From the NCBI GenBank assembly GCA_016710095.1, contig JADJLL010000008.1:138505-202504 (forward strand): 64,000 nt of DNA, read 5' to 3'. This document shows positions 9,205 through 17,070 of this stretch, piece by piece; positions within the stretch are counted from its first letter, which is position 1, and every line of letters begins with the position of its first letter. Made by a program: the position numbers and the translations under genes. The notes below the pieces were generated by a model. That model did not search any database, had not been told where the DNA came from, and saw only the letters and a list, made by a program, of their open reading frames with translations. Origin of the DNA: Candidatus Eiseniibacteriota bacterium. Lineage in GTDB: Bacteria > Eisenbacteria > RBG-16-71-46.

Positions 9205-9337
9205 GGCCCGGAAGGTGGCAGGGCCGGCCCGCCGGGTCAACGCCGCACTCTCAAGGCGCTGTGAAATGGACGCTTGAGGGGGCGTTTCGGGGCGCTCGGG
9301 CCTTGTTCCGCCCTTTGGCGCGGCTAGCTTGCGCCGC

Positions 9338-9856
9338 ATGACACCGACCCGGTTCGTGACCGATGCGTCGCTCGCGCTGGTGGCCCGGCGGCTCCGCCAG
9401 CTGGGCTACGACGTCGAGCTTCACCGCGGCGCGCGCCTCGAGGAGCTGCTCGAGGCCGCCGCGCGCGACGGCAGGACCGTGCTGACGCGGAGCGCGCGGA
9501 AGCCGAAGCGCTGGAGCGCGGTCGCGACCGTGCGGGTGGAGGACGCCGATCCGGCTGCCACGGTGCGATCGGTGGCCGGGCAAGCGGAGCCCTCGGGCGC
9601 GCCGCTCAGCCGGTGCTCGCACTGCAACCATCCCCTGCGCGTGCGCTCGGCGTTCGAGGCGCACGGCGAGGTCCCGGGCCGGGTCGCGCGCCGGGGCGGT
9701 CCGCTCTGGAGCTGCACCGGGTGCGGGCAGTGGTTCTGGCTCGGCAGCCATACCGACGGACTTCGGGCATGGTTCGAGGGCGCACTCGGACGGGCGATCG
9801 CGTGGCCGGAGGTTCCTCCGCGCGAAGAGGGGCGAAAGACCCATCCCGACCGCTGA
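9338..9856 (+). CDS. Mut7-C/PIN-like RNase-domain protein with zinc ribbon
   Basis: The 172-residue protein begins FVTDASLALVARRLRQLGYD and continues TVLTRSARKPKRW, the pattern of Mut7-C proteins ('F..D..LG.LA..LR..G.D ... iLTrd'), a PIN-like nuclease family. The C-terminal part has two CxxC pairs (CSHCNHPLR and CTGCGQWFWLGSH), forming a probable zinc ribbon usual in this family. The aspartate in FVTDASL is the first PIN acidic residue; the usual later DxxL aspartate is less clear. The ATG at 9338 is preferred over an in-frame TTG at 9329. A biological role for this family is not established. It is divergent from the nitroreductase-like gene, 133 bases away. Confidence 0.75.
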   Translation: MTPTRFVTDASLALVARRLRQLGYDVELHRGARLEELLEAAARDGRTVLTRSARKPKRWSAVATVRVEDADPAATVRSVAGQAEPSGAPLSRCSHCNHPLRVRSAFEAHGEVPGRVARRGGPLWSCTGCGQWFWLGSHTDGLRAWFEGALGRAIAWPEVPPREEGRKTHPDR

Positions 9857-9882
9857 AAATCAGGGCCTTGCACAATCCTGTA

Positions 9883-9912
9883 TTGCGCGAGGGTGTCGGA
9901 ATCCACGACAAT
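9883..9912 (+). promoter_or_regulatory. Candidate sigma70-type promoter for the small RNA
   Basis: TTGCGC (9883-9888) and GACAAT (9907-9912) are separated by 18 bases and partly match the TTGACA/TATAAT boxes. A transcript starting about seven bases later would begin at about 9919, at the 5' arm of a 10-bp helix. The match is modest and could be chance. Confidence 0.35.
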
Positions 9913-9918
9913 AATTCC

Positions 9919-10055
9919 GTGGGCGCGTGCTGCACGCTGGAATCGAACCCGGAGAGATCGTGGGGAGAGGTTCGACCCGGTTGCGCACGCGCTCTTGAAG
10001 TGAGAAACGCCAGGTTCGGACGGGCGACCTTCCCGTCCACCTGGCGTTTTCTTTT
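9919..10055 (+). ncRNA. Candidate structured small RNA of about 137 nt
   Basis: No credible open frame lies here. GGGCGCGTGC (9921-9930) pairs with GCACGCGCTC (9985-9994) in a 10-bp helix with one G-U. Inside it TCGAACC (9943-9949) pairs with GGTTCGA (9969-9975), leaving an internal loop of 12 and 9 bases. A strong intrinsic terminator (10005-10055) follows. A promoter-like sequence ends just before the first helix. The rod-with-bubble shape is loosely like 6S RNA, but it is short for that family and I cannot confirm homology. It could instead be the 3' untranslated region of the Mut7-C gene. Confidence 0.45.
10005..10055 (+). terminator. Strong Rho-independent terminator
   Basis: AAACGCCAGGT (10005-10015) pairs perfectly with ACCTGGCGTTT (10039-10049). 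An inner GGACGGG/CCCGTCC stem (10018-10024 with 10032-10038) closes a 7-base loop. TCTTTT follows (10050-10055). It ends the Mut7-C gene or the candidate small RNA. Confidence 0.85.
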
Positions 10056-10059
10056 GGTT

Positions 10060-10181
10060 GTGGTTCGGAGAATGTTGCTGGCCCTCTTTCGCCTCTTTCC
10101 GACCCGGCAAGCTGTTGTCACTGCGTGAATGTCCCGGGGTGATCCGGCCGAAAACAGGCCCGGCAACATTCTGCGAACCAC
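10060..10181. repeat. 25-bp inverted repeat framing a 122-bp segment
   Basis: The left arm 10060-10084 (starting GTGGTTCGGAGAATGTTGC) and right arm 10157-10181 (ending GCAACATTCTGCGAACCAC) are reverse complements at 22 of 25 positions, with 72 bases between them. The element sits between the terminator and the GT2 start, inside the probable leader of the glycosyltransferase operon. It may be a large hairpin, a cruciform or a small mobile element with terminal inverted repeats. The rest of the 10085-10244 interval shows no gene. Confidence 0.75.
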
Positions 10182-10244
10182 GGGGGATGGACTAAACTCC
10201 CGATCCCTTTCGCCGGGCTGCACTTCCCTTCCCCTTCGGGGCAC

Positions 10245-11099
10245 ATGGACCTTTCGGCCGTCGTCGTCACCTGGAACTCGCGCGCGCACATCCTCGAGTG
10301 CCTCCGCTCGCTCGATCGTGCCCGGGGCGCTCTGGCGATGGACGTCTTCGTCGTGGACAACGCGTCCTCCGACGACACGGTCGCGCTCGTCGAACGCGAG
10401 GCGCCCTGGGCGCGCGTCGTCCAGACGGGCGGCAACCTCGGCTACGCGAAGGCGGTCAACCGCGGCATCCGCGAGTCCGCCGGCGAGTTCGTGCTCGTGC
10501 TCAACCCGGACTGCGTCGTCGCCCCCGGCGCGCCCGAAGCGCTCGTCGCCTGGATGCGCGCCCACCCGCGCTCCGCGATCGCCGGCCCGCTCATCCGCAA
10601 CACCGACGGCACGGTCGAGTTCAGCGCGCGGTCGTTCCCGGACCACTTCACGTTCCTGTTCAACCGCTACTCGCTGCTCACCAAGCTCTGGCCGGGCAAC
10701 CCGTGGACGAAGCGCTACCTGCTCTCCGACTGGGACCACACGAGCGATCGCGAAGTGGACTGGGTCTCCGGCGCGGCGATGTGCGCGCGCCGAACGGCCG
10801 TTCAACAGGCCGGCGGCATGGACGAGACGTACTTCATGTTCAACGAGGACGTGGACTGGTGCCACACCCTCAAGAAGGCCGGCTTCACGATCGACTTCGT
10901 GGCGGCCGCCGAAGTCACGCACCACATCGGCGCCAGCAAAGGCCGCGTCTCGGACAAGGTCATCCTCGAGCGCCACCGCGGCATGATCCACTACTTCCGC
11001 AAACACCACCGCGTGAACCCGCTCGTCGACGCCGTCGCGGCCGCGTTCATCCTCCTGCGCGCCCGGCTCATGCTGGCCGCGAACGCGATGCGCCGATGA
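10245..11099 (+). CDS. GT2-family glycosyltransferase (rhamnosyltransferase-like)
   Basis: Cytoplasmic GT-A fold enzyme that adds a sugar to a polysaccharide or lipid-linked glycan. The 284-residue product starts LSAVVVTWNSRAHILECLRS and has VFVVDNASSDDTV (nucleotide-binding aspartates), GGNLGYAKAVNRGI, FVLVLNPDCVV (the DxD-equivalent) and DETYFMFNEDVDWCHTLKKA (the ED motif of WcaA/rhamnosyltransferases). The C-terminus is basic with a hydrophobic stretch near residues 262-280. The stop overlaps the next gene's ATG by four bases, coupling it to the sugar-1-phosphate transferase. Donor and acceptor are unknown. Confidence 0.9.
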   Translation: MDLSAVVVTWNSRAHILECLRSLDRARGALAMDVFVVDNASSDDTVALVEREAPWARVVQTGGNLGYAKAVNRGIRESAGEFVLVLNPDCVVAPGAPEALVAWMRAHPRSAIAGPLIRNTDGTVEFSARSFPDHFTFLFNRYSLLTKLWPGNPWTKRYLLSDWDHTSDREVDWVSGAAMCARRTAVQQAGGMDETYFMFNEDVDWCHTLKKAGFTIDFVAAAEVTHHIGASKGRVSDKVILERHRGMIHYFRKHHRVNPLVDAVAAAFILLRARLMLAANAMRR

Positions 11100-12187
11100 T
11101 CGTGCCCTACTCGCTCCAGATCGCCCTCGCCGCGGCGCTCGTGGCGCTCGCCCTCACGCCGCTCGCCCGCGCACTCGCCATTCGCGTCGGCGCGATGGAC
11201 TTGCCCGACGCGCGCCGCGTGCACGACCAGCCGATGCCGCGCTTCGGCGGGCTCGCGATCGCGGCCGGCGTGCTCGGCGTCGCCTGGCTCGCGCGGCTGC
11301 TGCCCGGACCGGCGGCGACGCTCGATCCGCGGCCGCTGCTCGGACTCACCTGCGCCTCGATCCCGATCCTCGCGCTCGGCATGGCCGACGACCGCTGGAG
11401 CGTCAGCCCGTGGGTGAAGCTCGCCGTGCAGGCGTGCGCGGCGCTCACGCTCACCGTGTTCGGCTACGGCGTGCCGCTGCTCACCAACCCGCTCGGTCCG
11501 GCGATCGAACTCGGCGCGTTCAACGTGCCGGTCACGATGCTCTGGGTGCTCACGGTCACGAACGCGATCAACCTGATCGACGGACTCGACGGACTCGCCT
11601 CGGGCGTCGTCATGATCGCGAGCGCGGCGCTCTGGACGGTCGCGCGGCTGCACTCCGACTTCTACGTCATGTTCATCGCGGCGCTGCTCATCGGTTCGTG
11701 CGCGGGGTTCCTGCGCTGGAACTTCCCGCCCGCGCGCGTCTTCATGGGCGACACGGGCAGCCAGTTCCTCGGGCTCACGCTGTCCGCCGTCTCGCTGCTC
11801 GAGAACCGCAAGGGCACGGCCGCGGTCACGCTGCTGCTGCCGCTCGTCGCGCTCGGCGTGCCGCTCGCCGACAGCGCGATCGCGTTCCTGCGCCGCGCGG
11901 TCAAGCGCCAGCACGTCTTCCGCGGCGACACCGGCCACGTGCACCACCAGCTGCTGCAGGCGGGCCTGTCCAAGCGCGGCGCGCTGTTCGCCATGTGGGC
12001 GCTGTGCGCGTTCTTCGGCGCGATCGCCGTGCTGCTCACGTGGCTGCCGCGCGAGTGGTCGGCGCTGCTCGTCGCGCTGCTCGCCGCCGTGCTGTTCGTC
12101 ACGCTCGAGGTCCTGCGCGCGCTGCGCCACGGCCGCGCGCGCGACGCGGCCGCCGCGGCGGCGAAGCGTTCGCCCCGCCGCCGCTGA
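11096..12187 (+). CDS. Polyprenyl-phosphate sugar-1-phosphate transferase (WecA/MraY family)
   Basis: Integral membrane enzyme that moves a HexNAc-1-phosphate from UDP to undecaprenyl phosphate, starting O-antigen or exopolysaccharide units. The 363-residue product has about ten hydrophobic helices and the family motifs: DARRVHDQPMPRFGGLAIA, ADDRWSVSP, TNAINLIDGLDGLASG (catalytic region), RVFMGDTGSQFLG and TGHVHHQLLQAGL (the HIHH-type motif of WecA). The HVHH motif and the adjoining GT2 gene favour a WecA/TagO-like role over MraY of peptidoglycan, which normally lies in the mur cluster. It overlaps the GT2 gene by four bases. Confidence 0.92.
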   Translation: MIVPYSLQIALAAALVALALTPLARALAIRVGAMDLPDARRVHDQPMPRFGGLAIAAGVLGVAWLARLLPGPAATLDPRPLLGLTCASIPILALGMADDRWSVSPWVKLAVQACAALTLTVFGYGVPLLTNPLGPAIELGAFNVPVTMLWVLTVTNAINLIDGLDGLASGVVMIASAALWTVARLHSDFYVMFIAALLIGSCAGFLRWNFPPARVFMGDTGSQFLGLTLSAVSLLENRKGTAAVTLLLPLVALGVPLADSAIAFLRRAVKRQHVFRGDTGHVHHQLLQAGLSKRGALFAMWALCAFFGAIAVLLTWLPREWSALLVALLAAVLFVTLEVLRALRHGRARDAAAAAAKRSPRRR

Positions 12188-12196
12188 CCGCACGCC

Positions 12197-12928
12197 TCAC
12201 TCGTCGAGCGCCTGCAGTTCGAACGGCAACTCGCCGGTCGTGAACGGCTTCGTGGACTGCTCGATCGCCTGACGGCAGCGCGCCTCGCGTTCGCGGCCCT
12301 CGCTCACGGGCAGCGTCGGCGCCTGCAGCACCAGCTGCCGCGCCCGGCCGCCGAGCGTCACGCGCACGACCATCGCGTCGCGCTCACCGAGCCGCTCGTC
12401 GGCGAGCACGCGGCCGGCGCGGTGGCCCAGCCACTCGCGTACGCGCACGCGCGCGCCGCGGCCGTCGCGCTCGCGGAACACCACGAACCCGTCGCCCGCG
12501 CGCGAGCGGAACACGGCCGACGTGCCGTCGAGCACGCCGACGCCGCTGAACACGATCTCCGGGTCGCCGCCGAAGCCGCCGCGCGCGGCCCGGCGCGCCT
12601 CGTCGCCCACCGTCGTCGCTCCGGCGCCGCGGCGCACGCGGAACGGCGTGCCCGCCGCGCCGGGCGCGTCCTCGAGCACCGTCACCTGCAGCATCGCGTA
12701 GCCGTCGACGTAGCCGCCGCCGCCGTGACGGCACTTGCCCGCCATCGCGCACCAGTCGCCGCCACCCAGGCACAGCGCGCCGCCGGCCGCGGACTGCTCG
12801 CACCACATGCTCGCGTTGCACTGCATGCACGCTCCCGCCGACGCCGGAGCGGTCGCGATCGCCGCCGCCGCAACCGACGCGCACACCGCGGCCACACACC
12901 GCCACCACCACCCGATCCACTTGCGCAT
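12197..12928 (-). CDS. Exported cysteine-rich hypothetical protein
   Basis: Not a family I recognise. The 243-residue product begins MRKWIGWWWRCVAAVCASVA and has a signal peptide to about residue 35. Then comes a cysteine cluster (GACMQCNASMWCEQS, ALCLGGGDWCAMAGKC) with a glycine-rich tail before a beta-rich, arginine-rich body. Even spacing of the cysteines suggests disulphides or metal binding in the periplasm. The ATG at 12928 is chosen for the GAGGAGA upstream and the signal peptide. It is convergent with the WecA-like gene and follows another unknown gene on the same strand by about 100 bases. Confidence 0.65.
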   Translation of the reverse strand: MRKWIGWWWRCVAAVCASVAAAAIATAPASAGACMQCNASMWCEQSAAGGALCLGGGDWCAMAGKCRHGGGGYVDGYAMLQVTVLEDAPGAAGTPFRVRRGAGATTVGDEARRAARGGFGGDPEIVFSGVGVLDGTSAVFRSRAGDGFVVFRERDGRGARVRVREWLGHRAGRVLADERLGERDAMVVRVTLGGRARQLVLQAPTLPVSEGREREARCRQAIEQSTKPFTTGELPFELQALDE

Positions 12929-13028
12929 GGACTCTCCTCGCACGGGGGCAGACCCGCGCGGTCGCACGATGCGTCCGCGCACGGCGATCGCTCTGCACGC
13001 GGCATGCCGCGACGGAGGAGGGCGCGAA

Positions 13029-13541
13029 TCAGTGCGCGGCGTGCGCCTGACGCTGCATGAGCAGCAGCAGGTAGAACCCGGCGAGCACGATTTCGGCGAG
13101 TTCGGGACGGCGGCGTCCGGCGTCCGACACCTGGACCTGCGTCGTCGCGCGGAACCACGACGGCTTGCGCGCGAACACGACCTGGTCGTGACCGTCGGCG
13201 TCGCGGAACGCCCAGCGGCGTCCCCAGAAATCCACGCGCGCCCACTGGAGCTCGGCGCCTCCCGGGAACACGAGCCGTCCGCCACCGAACCACGACGGCT
13301 CGAACGTGGCGACGGTCGCGCCGGAGCCGTCCGTCATGCGGATGCGTCCGCGGAACCAGCCTTCGTGGCGGATCTCGCGCTCACCGGCGGACGTCACCGC
13401 CGCCATGCGCGAGCCCAGCAGCGAGCGCGCTTCGATCGTGGCGAAGCACTCGCCGCCCGAGAGCAGCTCCCAGTGCCGCCGGCCGACGTGCGGCCGGTTC
13501 CACGTCCAATCGTGTTCGAAGGCCTGCTCGAGCGGCTTCAT
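13029..13541 (-). CDS. Hypothetical beta-rich protein (possibly tubby/LURP-one-like fold)
   Basis: A 170-residue protein without signal peptide. It has alternating short beta segments rich in W, F and G: HWELLSGGECFATIEARSLL, GWFRGRIRMTDGSGATVATF, WARVDFWGRRWAFRDADGHD. It ends with a hydrophobic stretch (ELAEIVLAGFYLLLLMQ). This pattern of repeated strands plus a C-terminal hydrophobic helix resembles LURP-one/scramblase-like proteins, where a buried helix threads a barrel; that is a suggestion from pattern only. The coding frame is consistent and the start has no competitor. Confidence 0.6.
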   Translation of the reverse strand: MKPLEQAFEHDWTWNRPHVGRRHWELLSGGECFATIEARSLLGSRMAAVTSAGEREIRHEGWFRGRIRMTDGSGATVATFEPSWFGGGRLVFPGGAELQWARVDFWGRRWAFRDADGHDQVVFARKPSWFRATTQVQVSDAGRRRPELAEIVLAGFYLLLLMQRQAHAAH

Positions 13542-13628
13542 GCGCGAGGCTCACCCGGAAACACGTCGCCCGCGCCGCCGGACCGCGAAACGCGGGGCCG
13601 AGGACGCGGGCGGCGAACGTCACGACGA

Positions 13629-14351
13629 TCAGTAGGCCAGCGCCCAGTTGATCTTCACGGTCCACATGGTCTCGGTGGACTGCTCGTCGCCGAAGACCGG
13701 GTTCTTCACGCCGCTGCGGCCGGCCACGCTCGCGATGCGCGTGTCGAGGCCGAGCAGGTGACGATCGTCGAGCGGCAGGTTGGCGCCGAGCGCGAAGTAG
13801 TAGCCCGAGCCCGGAGCGCCCGTGTAGTCGGTGCCGGTGCGGTAGTACTTGTGGAAATAGTAGCCGCCGCCCATGCCGAGATAGGGACGCACGACCGTCT
13901 TCCACTTGAAGTGGCGGGTCAGGTCCGCGGTGAACGGCACCGCGGCTTCGTACGCGTTGTCGAAGTGACCGAGCACGTCGTGGTTGACCGAGCCGCCGAA
14001 CGACCAGTTGCGGTTGAGCATGCGGTGGTAGCCGACGCCGTAACCGACGAGGCCGTCGCCGGCGCCCTTGGCCGTGGACTTCGCGTAGCCGGCGCGCATG
14101 GAGATCCAGTTGGTGCGCTTCGCCCACAGGCCGTCTTCGGCGCGCTGCTGCTCGTACGACTTCTCGGCCGGCTTCGGCGGCTTGGGCGTCTTCGCCTTCT
14201 TGGGCTTCGCCGGCTTCGCGGCGGCGGCAGCGGCGGGCTTGGCCGGTGCGGCATCGGCTGCGAGCGCGGTCGAGACCGCCGTGAACGCGATCACCGTGGA
14301 GACGGTGAGGGCGGCGAGCGCGAGGCTCAGCGAACGAATGGACTTCGGCAC
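13629..14351 (-). CDS. Small outer-membrane beta-barrel protein with Lys/Pro/Ala linker
   Basis: A predicted outer-membrane protein of 240 residues. A signal peptide (SLSLALAALTVSTVIAFTAV) precedes a low-complexity AAKPAKPKKAKTPKPPKP linker (about residues 35-60). Eight or so amphipathic strands follow, typical of an OmpA/OmpX-type barrel (WISMRAGYAKSTAKGAG, VRPYLGMGGGYYFHKYY, GYYFALGANLPL). It ends in a tyrosine (WALAY), near the usual terminal aromatic residue. The GTG at 14351 follows AAAGGAG at good spacing; the frame runs far upstream but without protein-like sequence. A 19-base element (14519-14537, read on the minus strand) 168 bases upstream is shared with another barrel gene. Confidence 0.78.
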   Translation of the reverse strand: MPKSIRSLSLALAALTVSTVIAFTAVSTALAADAAPAKPAAAAAAKPAKPKKAKTPKPPKPAEKSYEQQRAEDGLWAKRTNWISMRAGYAKSTAKGAGDGLVGYGVGYHRMLNRNWSFGGSVNHDVLGHFDNAYEAAVPFTADLTRHFKWKTVVRPYLGMGGGYYFHKYYRTGTDYTGAPGSGYYFALGANLPLDDRHLLGLDTRIASVAGRSGVKNPVFGDEQSTETMWTVKINWALAY

Positions 14352-14518
14352 CAGATGCTCCTTTCGACACGTCGGTAGGGAGATGCCCGGTCTGGGCTCC
14401 CGCGTTGCGGGCCCCGCCGCGCGGCCGCAGGGTAGGAGTGGAGGTCCACCCGTACCGTGGGGCGCATGCGGAGCGCGAAAGCTAACAAACGCCCCCCCGG
14501 CCTGCCAACCGGAGGGTT

Positions 14519-14537
14519 GTGCTCGGAAGATTGGTGA
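14519..14537 (-). promoter_or_regulatory. Shared upstream element, copy 1
   Basis: The minus strand reads TCACCAATCTTCCGAGCAC, identical over 19 bases to 23990-24008. Both copies lie in the same orientation upstream of a small beta-barrel gene (168 and 101 bases away). A companion TACCAGTCCGG also occurs at both loci (14545-14555 minus; 24061-24071 plus). A third partial copy, AATCTTCCGAGCAC at 14637-14650 on the plus strand, makes an inverted pair here. The rest of the 309-base interval 14352-14660 shows no gene. Confidence 0.6.
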
Positions 14538-14636
14538 GACCCCTCCGGACTGGTAAGGTGCCGCCCGCCGCGGGCAGATTTGGCCCGATTTCCACCCAGT
14601 CCGCCCCCCGTGGACGGCCGGGATCGCGCTCCCCCA

Positions 14637-14650
14637 AATCTTCCGAGCAC
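14637..14650 (+). repeat. Inverted partial copy of the shared upstream element
   Basis: AATCTTCCGAGCAC is the exact reverse complement of 14519-14532, 104 bases away. It lies 11 bases before the DinB start codon, so both divergent genes carry one arm. It may be a binding site for a shared regulator or half of a long-range hairpin. Confidence 0.6.
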
Positions 14651-14660
14651 CTACCCACTG

Positions 14661-15218
14661 ATGGCCCATGCGTTCGTGCAGGAGTACCTGGTCCGGGCGG
14701 AAGCACTCGAGCCCCGCGCCCTCGCCGTCACCCGCGACCTCACCCCCGCCCAGCTCGCCCAGAACCCGGCCGAGGGTGGCTGGTCGATCGCCCAGGTGCT
14801 CGAACACCTCTGCCTGACCGCCGACTCTTACGAGCCGGCGCTCGAACAGGCGTTCGCCACCGCGCGCGCCCGGCGCGAACCGCCCCGCCCGTTCAAGGGC
14901 ACGCTGTTCGGGACGCTGCTGCGCAAGGCGCTGCTCGAGCAGAACCGCCAGCCGATGCCGGCGCCCAAGACGTGGCACCCGCTCGCGCCGCGCGATCGCG
15001 TGCTCGAGACTTTCCTGCTCCAGTCGCGCGGCGTCATGGCGCGCCTGCGCGAAGCCGACGGACTCGACGTGCGCGTCATGCTCCAGTCGCCGCTCGCGTG
15101 GTTCATCCGCATGAACCTCGCCGAGGCGCTCGCGATCCACGTCGTGCACGCGGAGCGTCATCTCGCGCAGATGGAGCGTGTGCGCACCTCGATCACGAAG
15201 CTCTCGCCGACACTTTGA
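14661..15218 (+). CDS. DinB/YfiT-family putative metal-dependent enzyme
   Basis: Four-helix-bundle DinB-superfamily protein, 185 residues. Family hallmarks are GGWSIAQVLEHLCLTADSYE (first ligand histidine in EHL) and the C-terminal HVVHAERHLAQMER, where the histidines complete the usual three-His metal site. Members include thiol-dependent S-transferases such as bacillithiol transferases; the specific reaction cannot be inferred. The ATG at 14661 begins MAHAFVQEYLVRAEALEPRA; an in-frame start at 14580 would add a proline-rich non-conserved stretch overlapping the regulatory repeat. Confidence 0.8.
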   Translation: MAHAFVQEYLVRAEALEPRALAVTRDLTPAQLAQNPAEGGWSIAQVLEHLCLTADSYEPALEQAFATARARREPPRPFKGTLFGTLLRKALLEQNRQPMPAPKTWHPLAPRDRVLETFLLQSRGVMARLREADGLDVRVMLQSPLAWFIRMNLAEALAIHVVHAERHLAQMERVRTSITKLSPTL

Positions 15219-15257
15219 GAGTGCGCTGCACGCGCATGTTCGTATAACTTGCGAGCC

Positions 15258-15788
15258 ATGCGTCGTGCCAGATCGCTGTGCCGCTACGTCGTGCCCTCTT
15301 CGTGCGCCCTGCTGTCCGCGCTGCTGCTCGTCACGGGCTGCGGCGGCAAGCGCGACGACACGCCGAAGGACCTCACCTTCGAGACGCTCGCGGACACGAC
15401 CGGGCTCTCCGAAGGCCGCCCGATCGTCACCGACTTCGAGGCGATCCGGCACGAGAACGGCCTGCTGCAGGTGCGCGGCCGCGCCCGCTTCCCCGACGGC
15501 ACGCGCATGCGCCTCACGCTCAAGGCCCCCGGCGCCGACGTCTCGGCGGCCATGGTGCAGGTGACCGTGCAGGACAGCGCGTTCGACTCGCCGCCCATGC
15601 TGGGCGAAGCCGGCCCGCTGCCCGTGCAGGACTGGCGCTTCGAACTCACGGCGCAGTTCACGCCCGAGTTCCAGCCGGCCGAGGTCATGCTCGCCACGAA
15701 CAACGGGCTGTCGCTGCGCGGCCCCGGCATCACGCGCACGCGCCTGGGTGGCGCGTCGTTCTTTCTCGCGGAGGAACTGAAACGATGA
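15258..15788 (+). CDS. Hypothetical lipoprotein
   Basis: A 176-residue probable lipoprotein: a basic hydrophobic leader ends in the lipobox LLLVTGC (cysteine at about residue 30), followed by a short GGKRDDTP linker. The body alternates strands (GLLQVRGRARFPDGTRMRLT, WRFELTAQFTPEFQPAEVML), suggesting an Ig-like or lipocalin-like beta-sandwich. No family recognised. The stop overlaps the Eis-like ATG by four bases, so the two are coupled although one product is exported and the other cytoplasmic. Confidence 0.75.
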   Translation: MRRARSLCRYVVPSSCALLSALLLVTGCGGKRDDTPKDLTFETLADTTGLSEGRPIVTDFEAIRHENGLLQVRGRARFPDGTRMRLTLKAPGADVSAAMVQVTVQDSAFDSPPMLGEAGPLPVQDWRFELTAQFTPEFQPAEVMLATNNGLSLRGPGITRTRLGGASFFLAEELKR

Positions 15789-17062
15789 CCCGCCGCCCTC
15801 CCCGCCCGCCGGCGCTGCGCTATCGCCCCGCACGCCGCACCGACGTGGACACGCTCGCCGACATGGCGCTGCGCACCTACCGCGTCTCGAGCATCGAGGC
15901 GCGCCGCGACTTCTACACCGAACACCCGCGCTTCTCGATCCGCGACGTGCGCGTCGGCGAGCTCGACGGCGAGATCGTCACGTCGCTCGTCCTGCTGCCG
16001 CTGCAGACGTGGGTGCGCGGCCAGCGCCTGCCCGTCACGGGCATCGGCGCGGTCGCCGTGTCGCCCGAATGCCGCCGCCGCGGCGTGGGCGAAGCGCTCG
16101 TGCGCTCGGCGCTGCGCGAGATGCGCCAGCGCGGCGACACGATGAGCATGCTGTACGCGTTCCGTTCGGACTTCTACCAGAAGTTCGGATGGTCGCTGAT
16201 CGAGCGCACGAACATGATCTCGCTGCCGCCCACCGCGCTGCCCGCCTCCGACGAGGCGCGCCGCGTGCGCAAGGCGCACATGCCCGACCGTCCGGTCATC
16301 CAGGAGCTGTACGACCAGCACGCCGCCAAGGCGGGCCACTTCGCGCTCGCGCGCCGCCCCGAGTGGTGGGAGAAGCGGCTCTGGAGCTACGAGGGCGACT
16401 GGGTCGTGTACGAAGGCCGGCGCCGCGGGCAGATCGAAGGCTACCTGCAGTACCAGGTCGACAGCGGCGACGGGCCGTGGAAGCTCGTGCTCACGGTCAA
16501 CGAGTTCGTCGCGTGCACGCCCGCGGCGCACCGCGGACTGTGGGGCTACCTGAACTCGCTTCGCGACCAGGCGATCGAAGTGGTCGCGGCGCTTCCGGGC
16601 GACGACCTGTGGCCGACCGTCATGCTCGACGCGCAGAACCTGCGCGGCGAACTCAAGCTCGGCGTGCACCGCACGACGGGCCACCTCGGCTACGGCGCGA
16701 TGCTGCGCCTGCTCGACGTGAAGGCGGCGCTCGAAGCGCTGCCGGTGTCGCCGCACGCGCGCGGCGAGCTCGCGATCGAAGTGCAGGACGACGTGCTGCC
16801 GCAGAACGCGCGCGCCTGGCGCGTGACGGCGCGCGAAGGCCGGCTCACCGTGAAGCCCGAGTCCGTGCGCGCGGGCGGAAGCAAGGCGCTGCCGCGCCTC
16901 GTCACGCCGGTGGGCGCGCTCGCGTCCATCGTCGCCGGAACGCTGTCGCCCTCCGGGGCGGCCGAGGCCGGACTCGTGGACGACGCGCGCGGCGCGGCCG
17001 AGATGCTCGAGCCGTGGTTCCGTACGCGGCCCGCGTTCCTGTACCCGATGAACGGCTTCTAG
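15785..17062 (+). CDS. Eis-like GNAT N-acetyltransferase
   Basis: Cytoplasmic acetyltransferase of the Eis type: N-terminal GNAT domain, second GNAT-like domain and a C-terminal SCP2-like domain, 425 residues (Eis proteins are about 400). The acetyl-CoA loop is VSPECRRRGVGEALV (RRxGVG), and the diagnostic Eis segment is FRSDFYQKFGWSLIERTN. The C-terminal half contains LVTPVGALASIVAGTLSPSG, as in SCP2-like tails. Eis enzymes acetylate amines of aminoglycosides, polyamines or proteins; the substrate here is unknown. It sits between the lipoprotein and a thioesterase gene (8-base gap). Confidence 0.87.
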   Translation: MTRRPPRPPALRYRPARRTDVDTLADMALRTYRVSSIEARRDFYTEHPRFSIRDVRVGELDGEIVTSLVLLPLQTWVRGQRLPVTGIGAVAVSPECRRRGVGEALVRSALREMRQRGDTMSMLYAFRSDFYQKFGWSLIERTNMISLPPTALPASDEARRVRKAHMPDRPVIQELYDQHAAKAGHFALARRPEWWEKRLWSYEGDWVVYEGRRRGQIEGYLQYQVDSGDGPWKLVLTVNEFVACTPAAHRGLWGYLNSLRDQAIEVVAALPGDDLWPTVMLDAQNLRGELKLGVHRTTGHLGYGAMLRLLDVKAALEALPVSPHARGELAIEVQDDVLPQNARAWRVTAREGRLTVKPESVRAGGSKALPRLVTPVGALASIVAGTLSPSGAAEAGLVDDARGAAEMLEPWFRTRPAFLYPMNGF

Positions 17063-17070
17063 GAGAAAGC

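Noticed and set aside
9960..9995. Possible tRNA T-arm (GGTTCGA motif)
   Set aside because: The flanking five-base stems do not pair and no acceptor, D or anticodon arms can be drawn.
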